A stretch of DNA of 21,702 nt from an uncultured Varibaculum sp. (GCA_947255165.1 CAMYFZ010000026.1:1-21702), one strand, 5' to 3'; numbered from the stretch's first letter, positions 1 through 10,000 are shown. The notes: a model not told the origin generated them from the letters alone. Translations and numbers: made by a program.

Positions 1-571
1 GGAAGTAGTTTCGGAGGAAGCGCCCCCAGAGGAAGAACTCTATCCTCCCGAAGGCGAGGAGCTAGCTGGCGGCGGTGAAGAGAGCTCTTCCCCGCTTCCA
101 AATGCCGGGGAAGTAAAAGAGGACGCAGAAGCTAGCGCTCCCCAGGAGATAGTCGAGCCGATTTCTAAAGACACTGGTGAAACTGGTAAAAAAGCGGGGG
201 AACCCGGGGATGAAGGGCAGGTAGCATCCGAAAATAGCGAGTGGATTATTCCTGGTCAACCCCCGTCCGCAGCTTATGGGGGCGAATCTGCCCCGCCTGC
301 GTCCTCCTTCCCGCAAGCGCCTCGCGCGCAAGCTCCCGCGGGGGAGGCGCCATCTGCCCCCCGTCCTCCGGCAGCCACAACCAACGGCAGCGAAGAGGGA
401 TCTACAGCACCGCAGGCGGCTCCTAGCTATGAAGAGGAGGACTTACCGGATCTGTCGGATCCCGATGCTTCGCCTGAGGAAAGCGGCGGGCGTTGGGGGG
501 TCGAGGTCGCGAAATCTTTGCTTGGTGGCAAGATAGTTGAGACGGCGGAAAATGATTCCGCCAGCAACTAG
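1..571 (+). CDS. dnaX: DNA polymerase III subunit gamma/tau, C-terminal part (partial)
   Basis: An open frame enters from the left edge (first codon at 2) and stops at TAG 569-571, so only the last 189 residues are present. The sequence is low-complexity and rich in Glu, Pro, Ala, Gly and Ser, as in the linker of actinobacterial tau subunits. It ends in a compact segment, GVEVAKSLLGGKIVE, which resembles the conserved tail of DnaX in this phylum. The ATPase and clamp-loader domains lie outside the window. The call rests on this tail plus recR starting 21 bases downstream, the classic dnaX-recR order. Nothing suggests damage. An unrelated acidic protein is possible but unlikely in this position. 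Confidence 0.82.
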   Translation, partial: EVVSEEAPPEEELYPPEGEELAGGGEESSSPLPNAGEVKEDAEASAPQEIVEPISKDTGETGKKAGEPGDEGQVASENSEWIIPGQPPSAAYGGESAPPASSFPQAPRAQAPAGEAPSAPRPPAATTNGSEEGSTAPQAAPSYEEEDLPDLSDPDASPEESGGRWGVEVAKSLLGGKIVETAENDSASN

Positions 572-592
572 AAAGAGAGTAGCTAAAAATCT

Positions 593-1189
593 ATGTATGA
601 CGGCGCCCTGCAAGACCTGATTGATGCCCTCGGGCGACTGCCGGGGATAGGCCCAAAATCGGCGCAGCGGATTGCTTTTTATGTGCTTTCTCGTCCTAAG
701 GCTGAAGCGGAGCTGCTAGCTCAGGCATTAATCGAAGCGAAAGAAAAGATTCGCTATTGCAGCCGCTGTGGCAACATTTCCCAAGAGGAACTTTGCGCGA
801 TTTGTCGTAACCCCAAACGTGACCAGTCGGTGATTTGCATAGTTGAAGAGGCCAAAGACATCGGCGCGATTGAACGTACCCGCAGCTACCAGGGTCTTTA
901 CCACGTACTGGGAGGGGCGATCGACCCCATTAACGGGATTGGTCCCGACCAGTTGCGCCTGCGGGAACTGCTAAAACGCCTCAGCGGTACTACCGTCCAG
1001 GAAATCATTATTGCCACCAATCCCAATATTGAGGGCGAGGCCACCGCCACCTACCTGACCCGCACCATCTCCCCGTTGGGGTTAAAAGTAACTCGCCTAG
1101 CCTCGGGACTCCCGGTAGGCGGAGACTTGGAATATGCTGATGAGGTTACTCTCGGGCGCGCCTTAGAGGGCAGACGCAGCGCCGGATAA
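593..1189 (+). CDS. recR: Recombination mediator protein RecR
   Basis: A 198-residue protein of normal family length. RecR acts with RecO (and RecF) to load RecA on gapped single-stranded DNA. Visible parts in order are a helix-hairpin-helix (about residues 13-32, [17 protein letters not shown]), a four-cysteine zinc finger (C56, C59, C68, C71), and a Toprim domain beginning [17 protein letters not shown] (about 80-96) and followed by the conserved [16 protein letters not shown]. The ATG at 593 gives the standard [18 protein letters not shown] start; a purine-rich stretch at 572-579 is its only, rather distant, ribosome site. It follows dnaX by 21 bases and is probably cotranscribed with it. 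A perfect hairpin covers the stop codon. Confidence 0.97.
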   Translation: MYDGALQDLIDALGRLPGIGPKSAQRIAFYVLSRPKAEAELLAQALIEAKEKIRYCSRCGNISQEELCAICRNPKRDQSVICIVEEAKDIGAIERTRSYQGLYHVLGGAIDPINGIGPDQLRLRELLKRLSGTTVQEIIIATNPNIEGEATATYLTRTISPLGLKVTRLASGLPVGGDLEYADEVTLGRALEGRRSAG

Positions 1190-1199
1190 GGTCCGGCGC
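1179..1199 (+). terminator. Hairpin over the recR stop codon
   Basis: Perfect 8-bp inverted repeat, GCGCCGGA at 1179-1186 and TCCGGCGC at 1192-1199, with loop TAAGG that contains the recR TAA. No T-run follows, so intrinsic termination is uncertain; it may instead protect the dnaX-recR message or just slow transcription. Confidence 0.4.
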
Positions 1200-1374
1200 A
1201 GGGCTAGCTTCACAGGTAGCAGTGGCGAAAGTCCCAGGAGAGCGCTTACTGGCGAGCAGGATTTTGTGCGTTTGCTTACCTGCCAGCAAATTTGAGACGC
1301 TGAAGCTGAGAGCACGCTGGCTTCTTAGAATAATTGCAGAAGATAGCTAACCGATAGGCATACAAGGGGAACAA
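1190..1374 (+). promoter_or_regulatory. recR-lysC intergenic region, probable lysC-asd promoter
   Basis: No gene is seen. TAGAAT at 1326-1331 is a good -10 element about 44 bases before the lysC ATG, but no convincing -35 stands 16-18 bases upstream. A small hairpin, TTTGCT 1271-1276 with AGCAAA 1285-1290, is followed by TTT. The lysC ribosome site is AGGGGAA near 1363-1370. The region does not look like a lysine riboswitch, being too short and lacking its architecture. Confidence 0.35.
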
Positions 1375-3728
<2,354 letters not shown>

Positions 3729-3741
3729 TTGCTCCCCCCGG

Positions 3742-3767
3742 TGGGGCCCTAGTTAACGCTGGCCCCA
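3742..3767 (+). terminator. Hairpin after asd
   Basis: TGGGGCC at 3742-3748 pairs with GGCCCCA at 3761-3767, a 7-bp GC-rich stem with a 12-base loop, 14 bases after the asd stop. No T-run follows. An alternative small stem CCCC/GGGG lies at 3733-3746. It is in the right place to end lysC-asd before the convergent gene. Confidence 0.45.
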
Positions 3768-3839
3768 GAGGTTACAGATGGCTATAAATTCTTCGGTGTA
3801 TTCCGTCATCCAAGGCGCCATCACTTGGGGTAGGCACCT

Positions 3840-3854
3840 CCGCAGAGCTTGCGG
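3840..3854 (-). terminator. Weak hairpin after the vLRR membrane protein gene
   Basis: CCGCA 3840-3844 pairs with TGCGG 3850-3854 around a 5-base loop, starting 6 bases beyond the stop of the minus-strand gene. The stem is short and there is no T-run on either strand, so it may be incidental. Confidence 0.25.
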
Positions 3855-3860
3855 GAAAGA

Positions 3861-5117
3861 CTAATTGGCCGGGGCGCTGGCTTTAGGCTGGTAGGCTTCG
3901 GCACTGTTAACTGTTAGTTTCAGCCCGTTTCCGGTCTGTAGGTTCCAGCAATCAACCCCAGATCCGGAGGACTGGCAAGCATAGGCTCCCGAGGCGGCGG
4001 CCGCACCGCTAGCTAGAATAGTCTGCGAAGTCTCGCGATCTTTAACCCCGATATCTTCGGGAGGTTTCGCGCCATCGGCTCCGAGGGTGAACTTTACGGT
4101 TGCCCCGGGATTTTGCCCAATATTTCCGGTAAAACTGAAAACGTTACAAACTACTTCATTGCCGATGGTGCATTTAATGGGGGCGTCAGGGAGCGAGAAT
4201 TCGGTGACCTGATAGGCACCATTTGGTAGCCCTTTTGCCTGCCCAGTCTGGTTTGTGGGGGCGGGAGCTATCTGGCGTCCCTCGGTTTTAACATCTAATT
4301 GAGCGCCGGCGTTGCTATTGCCGCCCTTCGCATCCTGACCAGCGGCATTCTTATTATTGCCGCTATTTCCCTTACCCTCTTGGTCATCGGGAATCCCATT
4401 ATTGTTATGGTCGCGATTAAGGTCGGAATCCCCAAAGATTCGAGCGATCACTCCGTTCTTCCCATACCAACTCTTCGAGCCGTCACCGCCGGTAAGACGG
4501 TCCGCCAAATTACCTCCGACAGAGAGCACCAAACCAATCAACACCGCAATCACAATCACGAAAATCTTGCTCTTTTTCGAAGCGGTTTTTTCTTCCCGCG
4601 GTGAAAAATCCTCTAAATCTGCCTCATCAGCTAGTTTGAGCTTCTCAGATTTAGTCTTTGTCGCTACCTCAGCCTCGGTGGTTGCAGCTGTTTCCGGCTC
4701 TTGAGCCTGGTCTACAACTGTTGTGGGCTCTGTTTTCTGCGGGGACACGGCAGGTAAAGCTTGGGTGTCTTCACCGCTAACTGCGCTGGCAGTCGCGGTA
4801 TGCCCAAGAGCTACCGTGGCCTCAGATATCGGGGATTGGTTTACGTCTTCCGGTTTTTCCTGGGGGAGAGGAGATGTCGCCGGGACCGGGACGCTGGCCT
4901 TTGTGCGAGCCGCGCGCTCTTTCTGGTTTTTTCTGCGCTGCAGGGCGGCGGCAATTTCTGGATCAGAAAATTCGCTTAACCACTGTAAAAGTTCCGGATA
5001 AGTGGAGGGGTTTTCGGCGATTAACGGGCGCAGGGAGGGATGATTTTGAGCTAAAAACTGCAGTTCTTCCAGCGGAGTTGCCGGGTCGCTAGCCCGCTGG
5101 ATCGGGTCAGTGCTCAT
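3861..5117 (-). CDS. Variant leucine-rich repeat single-pass membrane protein
   Basis: 418 residues. The N-terminus (about 7-62, ASDPATPLEELQFLAQNHP..., then LRPLIAENPSTYPELLQWL) resembles the variant leucine-rich repeat domain of many Actinobacteria. A long Ala/Thr/Glu/Pro linker follows, then one membrane helix (about 184-204) after KKSK, so the vLRR is probably cytoplasmic and the C-terminus outside. Beyond the membrane is an Asp/Asn-rich stretch (DSDLNRDHNNNGIPDDQE, 230-247) like an EF-hand or thrombospondin-type calcium loop, an Asn/Gly linker and a small domain with two cysteine pairs (C316/C324, C381/C390) that could form disulfides. ATG at 5115-5117 has an excellent AGGAGG ribosome site. 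Function is unknown; it may link an outside domain to a cytoplasmic partner. Confidence 0.85.
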   Translation of the reverse strand: MSTDPIQRASDPATPLEELQFLAQNHPSLRPLIAENPSTYPELLQWLSEFSDPEIAAALQRRKNQKERAARTKASVPVPATSPLPQEKPEDVNQSPISEATVALGHTATASAVSGEDTQALPAVSPQKTEPTTVVDQAQEPETAATTEAEVATKTKSEKLKLADEADLEDFSPREEKTASKKSKIFVIVIAVLIGLVLSVGGNLADRLTGGDGSKSWYGKNGVIARIFGDSDLNRDHNNNGIPDDQEGKGNSGNNKNAAGQDAKGGNSNAGAQLDVKTEGRQIAPAPTNQTGQAKGLPNGAYQVTEFSLPDAPIKCTIGNEVVCNVFSFTGNIGQNPGATVKFTLGADGAKPPEDIGVKDRETSQTILASGAAAASGAYACQSSGSGVDCWNLQTGNGLKLTVNSAEAYQPKASAPAN

Positions 5118-5143
5118 ATCTCCTCCTTTAGTTCCCTCTAGCG

Positions 5144-5149
5144 ATTATA
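5144..5149 (-). promoter_or_regulatory. Consensus -10 element for the vLRR gene
   Basis: Reading the minus strand, TATAAT lies 26 bases before the start codon, giving a short leader that holds AGGAGG. No good -35 is present at the usual distance, so this may be an activator-dependent or -10-driven promoter. Confidence 0.4.
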
Positions 5150-5232
5150 GATTACCGAGACGCTAAAGTTTTTGGCACTTGCCTATAACTGCTCGCAAGG
5201 CAAGTAAAGATATCGGATAAACGAAGTGATGC

Positions 5233-5284
5233 TACCCGGGTAAGCAACAGTTACCGGTTGCTATTAGCCCGGTAAATTCGGGCT
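5233..5284. repeat. Cluster of overlapping palindromes between tetR and the vLRR gene
   Basis: TACCCGGGTA (5233-5242) is a perfect palindrome. TTACCGG (5251-5257) pairs with CCGGTAA (5269-5275). AGCCCG (5266-5271) pairs with CGGGCT (5279-5284), reaching the tetR stop codon. The last can act as a weak terminator for tetR, without a T-run; the others compete with it and could be protein sites. Confidence 0.4.
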
Positions 5285-6003
5285 TAGCTGGCACGATGAA
5301 TGGGACAGGCGGAGGTTGACATTCCCTCGTCTCCCCGAGTGGAGAAAGGATTTTCATCAATATCTAAACGCCGACCCAAGAAGTGTTTGCTGTTTGGCAG
5401 GGGGGCAAGGGTGTGGCTGGCACCCAAAGAACGCAACACATAGGCCTGCACGCAGTGGATCAGATATTCTCTATGCATCGGTTCATTTGGAAGTGTTCTG
5501 CCCGCCAGAGCGGCATTCACCATCGAGATTGCGACCGGTAAATTTTGGGGAGGAAGCGTTCCTTCGCTAATAGCTTTACGCAGAATTTGTCGTAAGATAT
5601 TCTCTACAATCTGTGCGTGAAGACGCAGTTCAGCACTGGTTTCACTTGATACTTGGCGGCGTAGGTCCAACCCGGGGGCGAGGTGGTATGAAGACCCGAG
5701 GGTGAGTTGTTCTCGAATATAGATTCGCAACATTTTTATCGGGGAGGATACGCCCTGTAGCGAGCGGTTTAAGCGCACCGAATACTGTCCGGTTTCATAG
5801 GTCATAAACGCCAGGAGCAGCGCTTCTTTGTCTTGGAAATGGTTATAAACAGCGGTGCGTCCCACCCCGGCCTCTTCCGCAATCTTCGCCATTGTTAGTG
5901 ATTCGAAAGTGCTGGTCTGCAAGAGACGCGACAGGGCATCAAATAGTTGCTGGCGGGTCTTCTTACGATGCTCTTCCAGCGTTTCCCCAATAATCCTTGG
6001 CAT
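5284..6003 (-). CDS. TetR/AcrR family transcriptional regulator
   Basis: 239 residues. The N-terminal helix-turn-helix is clear at about 36-62 (LTMAKIAEEAGVGRTAVYNHF, then DKEALL). The rest is a helical ligand-binding domain with no family that I can name, ending in a tail of about 35 residues without clear structure. The start ATG at 6001-6003 has only a poor ribosome site (GAAAG); no better in-frame start is seen. It is transcribed away from efeUOB across a 312-base control region, so it may repress itself and perhaps the iron operon. That link rests on position only. Its ligand cannot be read from sequence. Confidence 0.9.
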   Translation of the reverse strand: MPRIIGETLEEHRKKTRQQLFDALSRLLQTSTFESLTMAKIAEEAGVGRTAVYNHFQDKEALLLAFMTYETGQYSVRLNRSLQGVSSPIKMLRIYIREQLTLGSSYHLAPGLDLRRQVSSETSAELRLHAQIVENILRQILRKAISEGTLPPQNLPVAISMVNAALAGRTLPNEPMHREYLIHCVQAYVLRSLGASHTLAPLPNSKHFLGRRLDIDENPFSTRGDEGMSTSACPIHRAS

Positions 6004-6024
6004 GTAGGCATTCTTTCATTTAAT

Positions 6025-6045
6025 GACACTTCTAGTCTAATTGTC
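6025..6045. promoter_or_regulatory. Possible TetR operator
   Basis: GACA at 6025-6028 and TGTC at 6042-6045 form an interrupted palindrome of 21 bases just upstream of tetR. Position suits autorepression, but the arms are short and the interior is only partly symmetric. Confidence 0.22.
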
Positions 6046-6225
6046 CGAAAGATTGGCGAATTTTAGAGTAGTGACTGGGGTGTTATAGCAGCGAATGTGG
6101 ATTGATAAAAACAAGGTCCACCTTAGTTAGAGTGTTGACAAAGCCCTAGTCCGCGACTTAAAGAATTTTCTTCAAATATGCTTTTACCAGTAATGTTAGT
6201 GAAAAATGTTCCAGTTGGAAGCATC

Positions 6226-6254
6226 TTGACAAGGTGGGTTGAATTAAATAAATT
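6226..6254 (+). promoter_or_regulatory. Promoter of efeUOB
   Basis: TTGACA at 6226-6231 matches the -35 consensus exactly. After 17 bases comes TAAATT (6249-6254), a 4/6 match to the -10. Transcription would begin near 6261, about 55 bases before efeU and inside the DtxR-like box. Confidence 0.6.
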
Positions 6255-6292
6255 ATGCTTGCCTTAGCTAAATGATTGTAGATTTTAGCTAA
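6253..6292. promoter_or_regulatory. DtxR/IdeR-like iron box and repeated TTAGCTAA octamer
   Basis: The 19-mer TTATGCTTGCCTTAGCTAA (6253-6271) matches the DtxR/IdeR consensus TTAGGTTAGGCTAACCTAA at 13 of 19 positions and overlaps the -10 and start site, as iron repression needs. Its palindromic end TTAGCTAA (6264-6271) recurs at 6285-6292, exactly 21 bases further, about two helical turns, so two proteins could sit on the same face. Iron control of EfeUOB is well known; the identity of the regulator here is inferred. Confidence 0.5.
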
Positions 6293-6315
6293 CTATCCCG
6301 CAGACTGGAGAGAAG

Positions 6316-7305
6316 ATACTCGGCGCTTTACTAATTGCGTTACGTGAAGGTTTGGAGGCTGTTTTAATAGTTTCCATTCTTTATGCCTATGTAAAGAAAG
6401 TTGAGCGTGAAGACCTGCTGCCAAAACTATGGCTAGGAATAGTCGTGGGAGCAGTAGTTCCCATGAGCGTGGGTGCCTATCTGGTGTGGGGAACCTACAC
6501 CCTCACCACCCAGGTACAAGAAGCCCTGGGCGGGTTCCTTTCCTTGTTCGCGGTCGCCCTCATCACCTGGATGATTTTTTGGATGGCGGAGCATTCTTCG
6601 GGAATGGCTGCCCGAATGCAGTCCCAAGTTAAGCAGGCTCTGGCGAAAGGTAGCGGAGCCGGATGGTCGCTGTTTGTAATCGCCTTGATTACCGTGGGGC
6701 GTGAAGGTCTAGAAACCGCGATTTTTATCTGGCCGATGTTCAAAAATGCCAGTGACAACGAAAACGGAACCAGCCTGGTTATCGGGATGCTGGTGGGGAT
6801 AGCAATCGCCATCGCGCTGGGATACCTGATCTATCGGGGAGTTGCCCGCATCAATTTGCGAGTATTTTTTGAGATAACCGGGTATTTGCTGATTTTCGTG
6901 GCTGCCGGGGTTTGCTCCTACGGTTTTCACGATTTACAAGGAGCTGGGGTCATCCCCATGACTGCCCCGCTCTTCGATATCACCGCCTATATACCCGCTC
7001 TGGTATACAACGGTGGTCTCTACGACGTGCTAGTAGCTATCTTCCAGTTCTCACCCAGCCCGACCGCCCTACAGTTCTTTAGCTGGGTGATCTACCTGGT
7101 AGTCGTGGGGACCTTGTTCTACTTTTACAACCGCAATCAGAAACTGTTTATTACCGCGAAAAGGTCGCAAAAAGAAGACGGTGCTACGCCGGGAAAGGGA
7201 GTAGCTAACGCGGCAAACTCGGACCTGGCTGAGAGCGCATCCGGTGAGGGCGTGGCAGTAGCAGGAACAACTCACAAGACCAAAACGTCAGTTGTAGCCG
7301 GCTGA
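6316..7305 (+). CDS. efeU: EfeU/FTR1 iron permease (apparent ATA start)
   Basis: High-affinity iron permease of the EfeUOB system, in the cytoplasmic membrane. The frame is open from 6289. The usual FTR1 N-terminus MLGALLIALREGLEA appears only if ATA at 6316 is the start; it has GGAG (6307-6310) 5 bases upstream. The first conventional start, TTG at 6352, lies inside REGLE and would destroy this essential iron motif. The second motif, GREGLET, is intact (REGLE at 129-133 counted from ATA). About seven membrane helices are seen, then a hydrophilic tail of roughly 55 residues rich in Lys, Ala and Gly. Total length is 329 residues. A mutated or misread ATG is the likely cause. Confidence 0.9.
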   Translation: MLGALLIALREGLEAVLIVSILYAYVKKVEREDLLPKLWLGIVVGAVVPMSVGAYLVWGTYTLTTQVQEALGGFLSLFAVALITWMIFWMAEHSSGMAARMQSQVKQALAKGSGAGWSLFVIALITVGREGLETAIFIWPMFKNASDNENGTSLVIGMLVGIAIAIALGYLIYRGVARINLRVFFEITGYLLIFVAAGVCSYGFHDLQGAGVIPMTAPLFDITAYIPALVYNGGLYDVLVAIFQFSPSPTALQFFSWVIYLVVVGTLFYFYNRNQKLFITAKRSQKEDGATPGKGVANAANSDLAESASGEGVAVAGTTHKTKTSVVAG

Positions 7306-7313
7306 ACGTTTTT

Positions 7314-7335
7314 TGAGGGCGCGCTCGCGTCCTCA
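7314..7335 (+). terminator. Strong hairpin between efeU and efeO
   Basis: TGAGGGCGCG (7314-7323) pairs with CGCGTCCTCA (7326-7335), 10 bp with one G-T pair and a very tight loop. On the plus strand it lacks a following T-run, so it more likely protects or processes the operon message, allowing more EfeO than EfeU. A T-run precedes it, so it would terminate only minus-strand transcripts. Confidence 0.5.
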
Positions 7336-7365
7336 CCCTAATAATGCAGATAAGGAGACAAATAA

Positions 7366-8604
7366 ATGCAAATGCGTAAGATTGCCGTTGCCTTCGTGGG
7401 CGCGGCGCTGGCAGTCACGATGACTGGTTGCGTAAAAAACGACAACAGCGCCGCCGGTGACGGCGCGGCGGGTAGCGCTAAACCTATCGAGGTGAAAATC
7501 GCTGACGATAAGTGCGAGCTATCGGTCAATACTGCGCCGGCGGGTACTATAAAATTCGCCCTAAACAACGAGGGACCTGCCCGCAACGAGTTTGAAGTAC
7601 TCGCCGAAGACAAACTGCAGATTATGGGGGAAATGGAAAACCTGGCTGCCGGGGATAAACGCGACTTCACCGTGCAGCTAGAAGAAGGAACCTACTACAC
7701 CGCCTGCAAGAAGAATATGGTCGGAGCCTTGGTGGGGCTGAAAGAGTTCAAAGTAACCAAGGGTGAAGGTGTTAAGGTCAGCGCCGATGAGCAAAAACTG
7801 CGCGATGACGCGGTTACCAAGTACACCGCTTACGTCAAGGATCAGGCTGGCCAGTTGGTGGAAGCCACTCAGGAATTTGTAGCTGCTTACAAAGCGGGCG
7901 ACAACGAAAAAGCTAAGAAGCTCTATCCTTTGGCGCGGATGCATTATGAACGCATCGAACCGACAGCAGAATCCTTCGGTGATTTGGATCCGAAGCTGGA
8001 TGAGCGGGAAGCCGACTATCAGCAGGCTGATGATGCTGACGGACGGGAATGGACTGGTTGGCACCGCTTAGAAAAAGATCTGTGGACCGATCAGAAGCTA
8101 TCGGCGGCCGATCGGACCAAGTTCGCCGATTTGTTGATGAAAGATACTCAGGACCTGCACAAAGCGGTCTACGCTGCTGACTTCAAACTAAAGCTAGACG
8201 ATATTTCCAATGGCGCTATTGGTCTGCTAGAAGAGGTAGCCACTACCAAGATCACGGGTGAGGAAGAGATCTTCTCGCACACTGACCTCTATGATTTCCA
8301 GGCTAACCTGGAGGGCGCTCGGGTAGCTTACGGCAATGTGCAGGCCTTAGCGCAGAAGAAAGATCCGGAACTGACTAAGAAAATCGATGCCAAGATGAAG
8401 GATCTGGAAGACACTATTGCCTCCTATAACCGGGCCAGTGGCGATAACCAGTGGGATTTCCCGCCCTACACCGATATTGCGACTGTAGCTATCGGTTTGG
8501 AGAAAACTCCCGAAAAGTACACCAAGAAGCAAAAAGAGCTTTCCGACAAGGTAAATGCGCTGCGCGCACCGCTGGCGAAATTGACGGAATCTATCCTGAA
8601 ATAA
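7366..8604 (+). CDS. efeO: EfeO-type iron-binding lipoprotein (cupredoxin plus M75 domain)
   Basis: 412 residues, the extracellular iron-binding component of EfeUOB. The signal peptide MRKIAVAFVGAALAVTMTGC ends in a lipobox-like TMTGC, so C22 is the likely lipid anchor. Residues about 40-132 form the cupredoxin-like EfeO N-domain with the conserved cysteines C50 and C114. The rest is the helical imelysin/M75 domain with the HxxE metal motif in GWHRLEKDLW (H233, E236). ATG 7366 is preceded by AAGGAG (7352-7357); ATG 7372 is an alternative two codons in. It follows efeU by 60 bases and precedes efeB by 12, so the three form one operon. Length agrees with full EfeO, not the short M75-only form. 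Confidence 0.95.
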   Translation: MQMRKIAVAFVGAALAVTMTGCVKNDNSAAGDGAAGSAKPIEVKIADDKCELSVNTAPAGTIKFALNNEGPARNEFEVLAEDKLQIMGEMENLAAGDKRDFTVQLEEGTYYTACKKNMVGALVGLKEFKVTKGEGVKVSADEQKLRDDAVTKYTAYVKDQAGQLVEATQEFVAAYKAGDNEKAKKLYPLARMHYERIEPTAESFGDLDPKLDEREADYQQADDADGREWTGWHRLEKDLWTDQKLSAADRTKFADLLMKDTQDLHKAVYAADFKLKLDDISNGAIGLLEEVATTKITGEEEIFSHTDLYDFQANLEGARVAYGNVQALAQKKDPELTKKIDAKMKDLEDTIASYNRASGDNQWDFPPYTDIATVAIGLEKTPEKYTKKQKELSDKVNALRAPLAKLTESILK

Positions 8605-8616
8605 GGTGAATATTCA

Positions 8617-9981
8617 TTGAGTAAAAACTCTGTTAACCGTCACCTCGAGGAGGTAGCCGATGAGGTTGCCTCCTCGGGGGAAGCTCCCGCAGATGTGGAT
8701 AATACTCCGGGGATTTCTCGTCGCAACGTGCTAATCGGCGGGGGTATCGCTGCCCTCGCCGGTATCGGTATCGGGGGAATGGGAGGATTCGCCTACGGTA
8801 AATCCAAAGGTGAGGCCGCTGGCGAAGCCGCTGCTGATGTGATGAAGATTTCCTATCCTTTCAGAGGTAAACACCAGCCGGGAATTCTCACCCCCCAACA
8901 GCAGCAGATGATGATGGCTGCCTATGACCTGACCACTGAAAGCCGGGAACTGGTTATTCAGCTGCTTAAAGACTGGTCATTGGCGGCTGAGCGGATGATG
9001 GCCGGTAATCCGGTCAACGATCCGAAAGTGTCCAAACTCGCGCCCCCGGATGATACTGGCGAAGCCTATGATCTCGGCCCTGGCGCCCTCACGATCACTA
9101 TTGGTTTTGGGGAAAGTTTCTTCCTGAAAGATGGAAAAGATCGCCTGGGGATCGCCGATAGGATGCCAGAGCCGCTAAAGGGCGGGATTCCGCGGATGGC
9201 GGCGGAGAAACTGGATCCGGATCAATGCTATGGGGATATCGTGGTGCAAGCTTGTTCGGAAGACCCCATGATCTCTATGCACGCGATTCATAACCTTAGC
9301 CGCCTGGCGTTCGGCACCGCGACGGTTCGCTGGACGCAACTGGGGTATGGGCGTACTTCCTCTACCTCTACCGGGCAAAAAACTCCCCGCAACCTTTTTG
9401 GGTTCAAGGATGGAACTTCTAATATCAAAAAGGAAGATTCTGAAGCGGAGCTGAATAAGCATCTGTGGATCCAGCCCGGCGATTCGGGCGGGAAATATTT
9501 TGCAGGCGGCAGCTATCTGTGCACCCGTAAAATCAAACAGATGATGGAAGTGTGGGACGAACTGGTCTTACAAGAGCAAGAAGACACCATTGGCCGCGAC
9601 AAGTTAGAGGGAGCACCCCAGTCCGGAGGAACCGAGTTCACCCATCCCGACTTTAAGAAGAAGGGGGAAGACGGGGAACCGCTGATCCCGGTGGATTCGC
9701 ACGTGGCGATGGTGCACCCCGATAACAATGGGGGACACCGGATGCTGCGGCGCGGATACAACTATATGGAGGGGACTGACAGCTTGGGTCGCCTGGAAGG
9801 TGGGCTGATGTTTATTGCCTATGTTCGTAACCCCCAAACCAACTTCATTCCCATCTTGAAGAAGATGTCTGGGGATGCTATGACCGAGTATTTGCAGCAT
9901 ATTTCCACCAGTATGTGGGTGATGCCGCCCGGTCTGGGTGAGGGAGAAGACTACGTGGGGCAAAAACTCTTTGAGGCTTAA
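8617..9981 (+). CDS. efeB: EfeB, Tat-exported dye-decolorizing heme peroxidase
   Basis: 454 residues. The long N-terminus carries a twin-arginine signal, SRRNVLIGGG (R35, R36), with a hydrophobic stretch to about residue 61, so the folded heme protein is exported. The DyP signature GFKDGTSN is at 262-269 (D265 catalytic), the proximal heme histidine is probably H362 in PVDSHVAMVHP, and the distal arginine lies in LRRGYNY (378-383). EfeB is thought to oxidise ferrous iron or release iron from heme for EfeO and EfeU. The start is TTG at 8617 with AAGGTGA eight bases upstream; no ATG fits. It is the last gene of the operon, followed by two hairpins. Confidence 0.96.
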   Translation: MSKNSVNRHLEEVADEVASSGEAPADVDNTPGISRRNVLIGGGIAALAGIGIGGMGGFAYGKSKGEAAGEAAADVMKISYPFRGKHQPGILTPQQQQMMMAAYDLTTESRELVIQLLKDWSLAAERMMAGNPVNDPKVSKLAPPDDTGEAYDLGPGALTITIGFGESFFLKDGKDRLGIADRMPEPLKGGIPRMAAEKLDPDQCYGDIVVQACSEDPMISMHAIHNLSRLAFGTATVRWTQLGYGRTSSTSTGQKTPRNLFGFKDGTSNIKKEDSEAELNKHLWIQPGDSGGKYFAGGSYLCTRKIKQMMEVWDELVLQEQEDTIGRDKLEGAPQSGGTEFTHPDFKKKGEDGEPLIPVDSHVAMVHPDNNGGHRMLRRGYNYMEGTDSLGRLEGGLMFIAYVRNPQTNFIPILKKMSGDAMTEYLQHISTSMWVMPPGLGEGEDYVGQKLFEA

Positions 9982-10000
9982 ACTATTACCTCCAGAAAAA

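Larger units (their letters stand above)
6004..6315. other. tetR-efeU control region without a gene
   Basis: 312 bases with no coding frame worth calling. Contents: the TetR-operator candidate, a small palindrome AAGGT-CC-ACCTT (6113-6124), an isolated TTGACA (6135-6140) with a poor -10, the main efe promoter, the DtxR-like box and two TTAGCTAA octamers (separate entries). The base composition is clearly more A+T-rich than the flanking genes. Confidence 0.7.

Noticed and set aside
1190..1374. Lysine riboswitch upstream of lysC
   Set aside because: The region is only 185 bases and shows none of the L-box helices; control is more likely by feedback through the ACT domains.
6352..7305. TTG at 6352 as the start of efeU
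   Set aside because: It would begin inside the first REGLE motif and remove the first membrane helix; no ribosome site stands before it.
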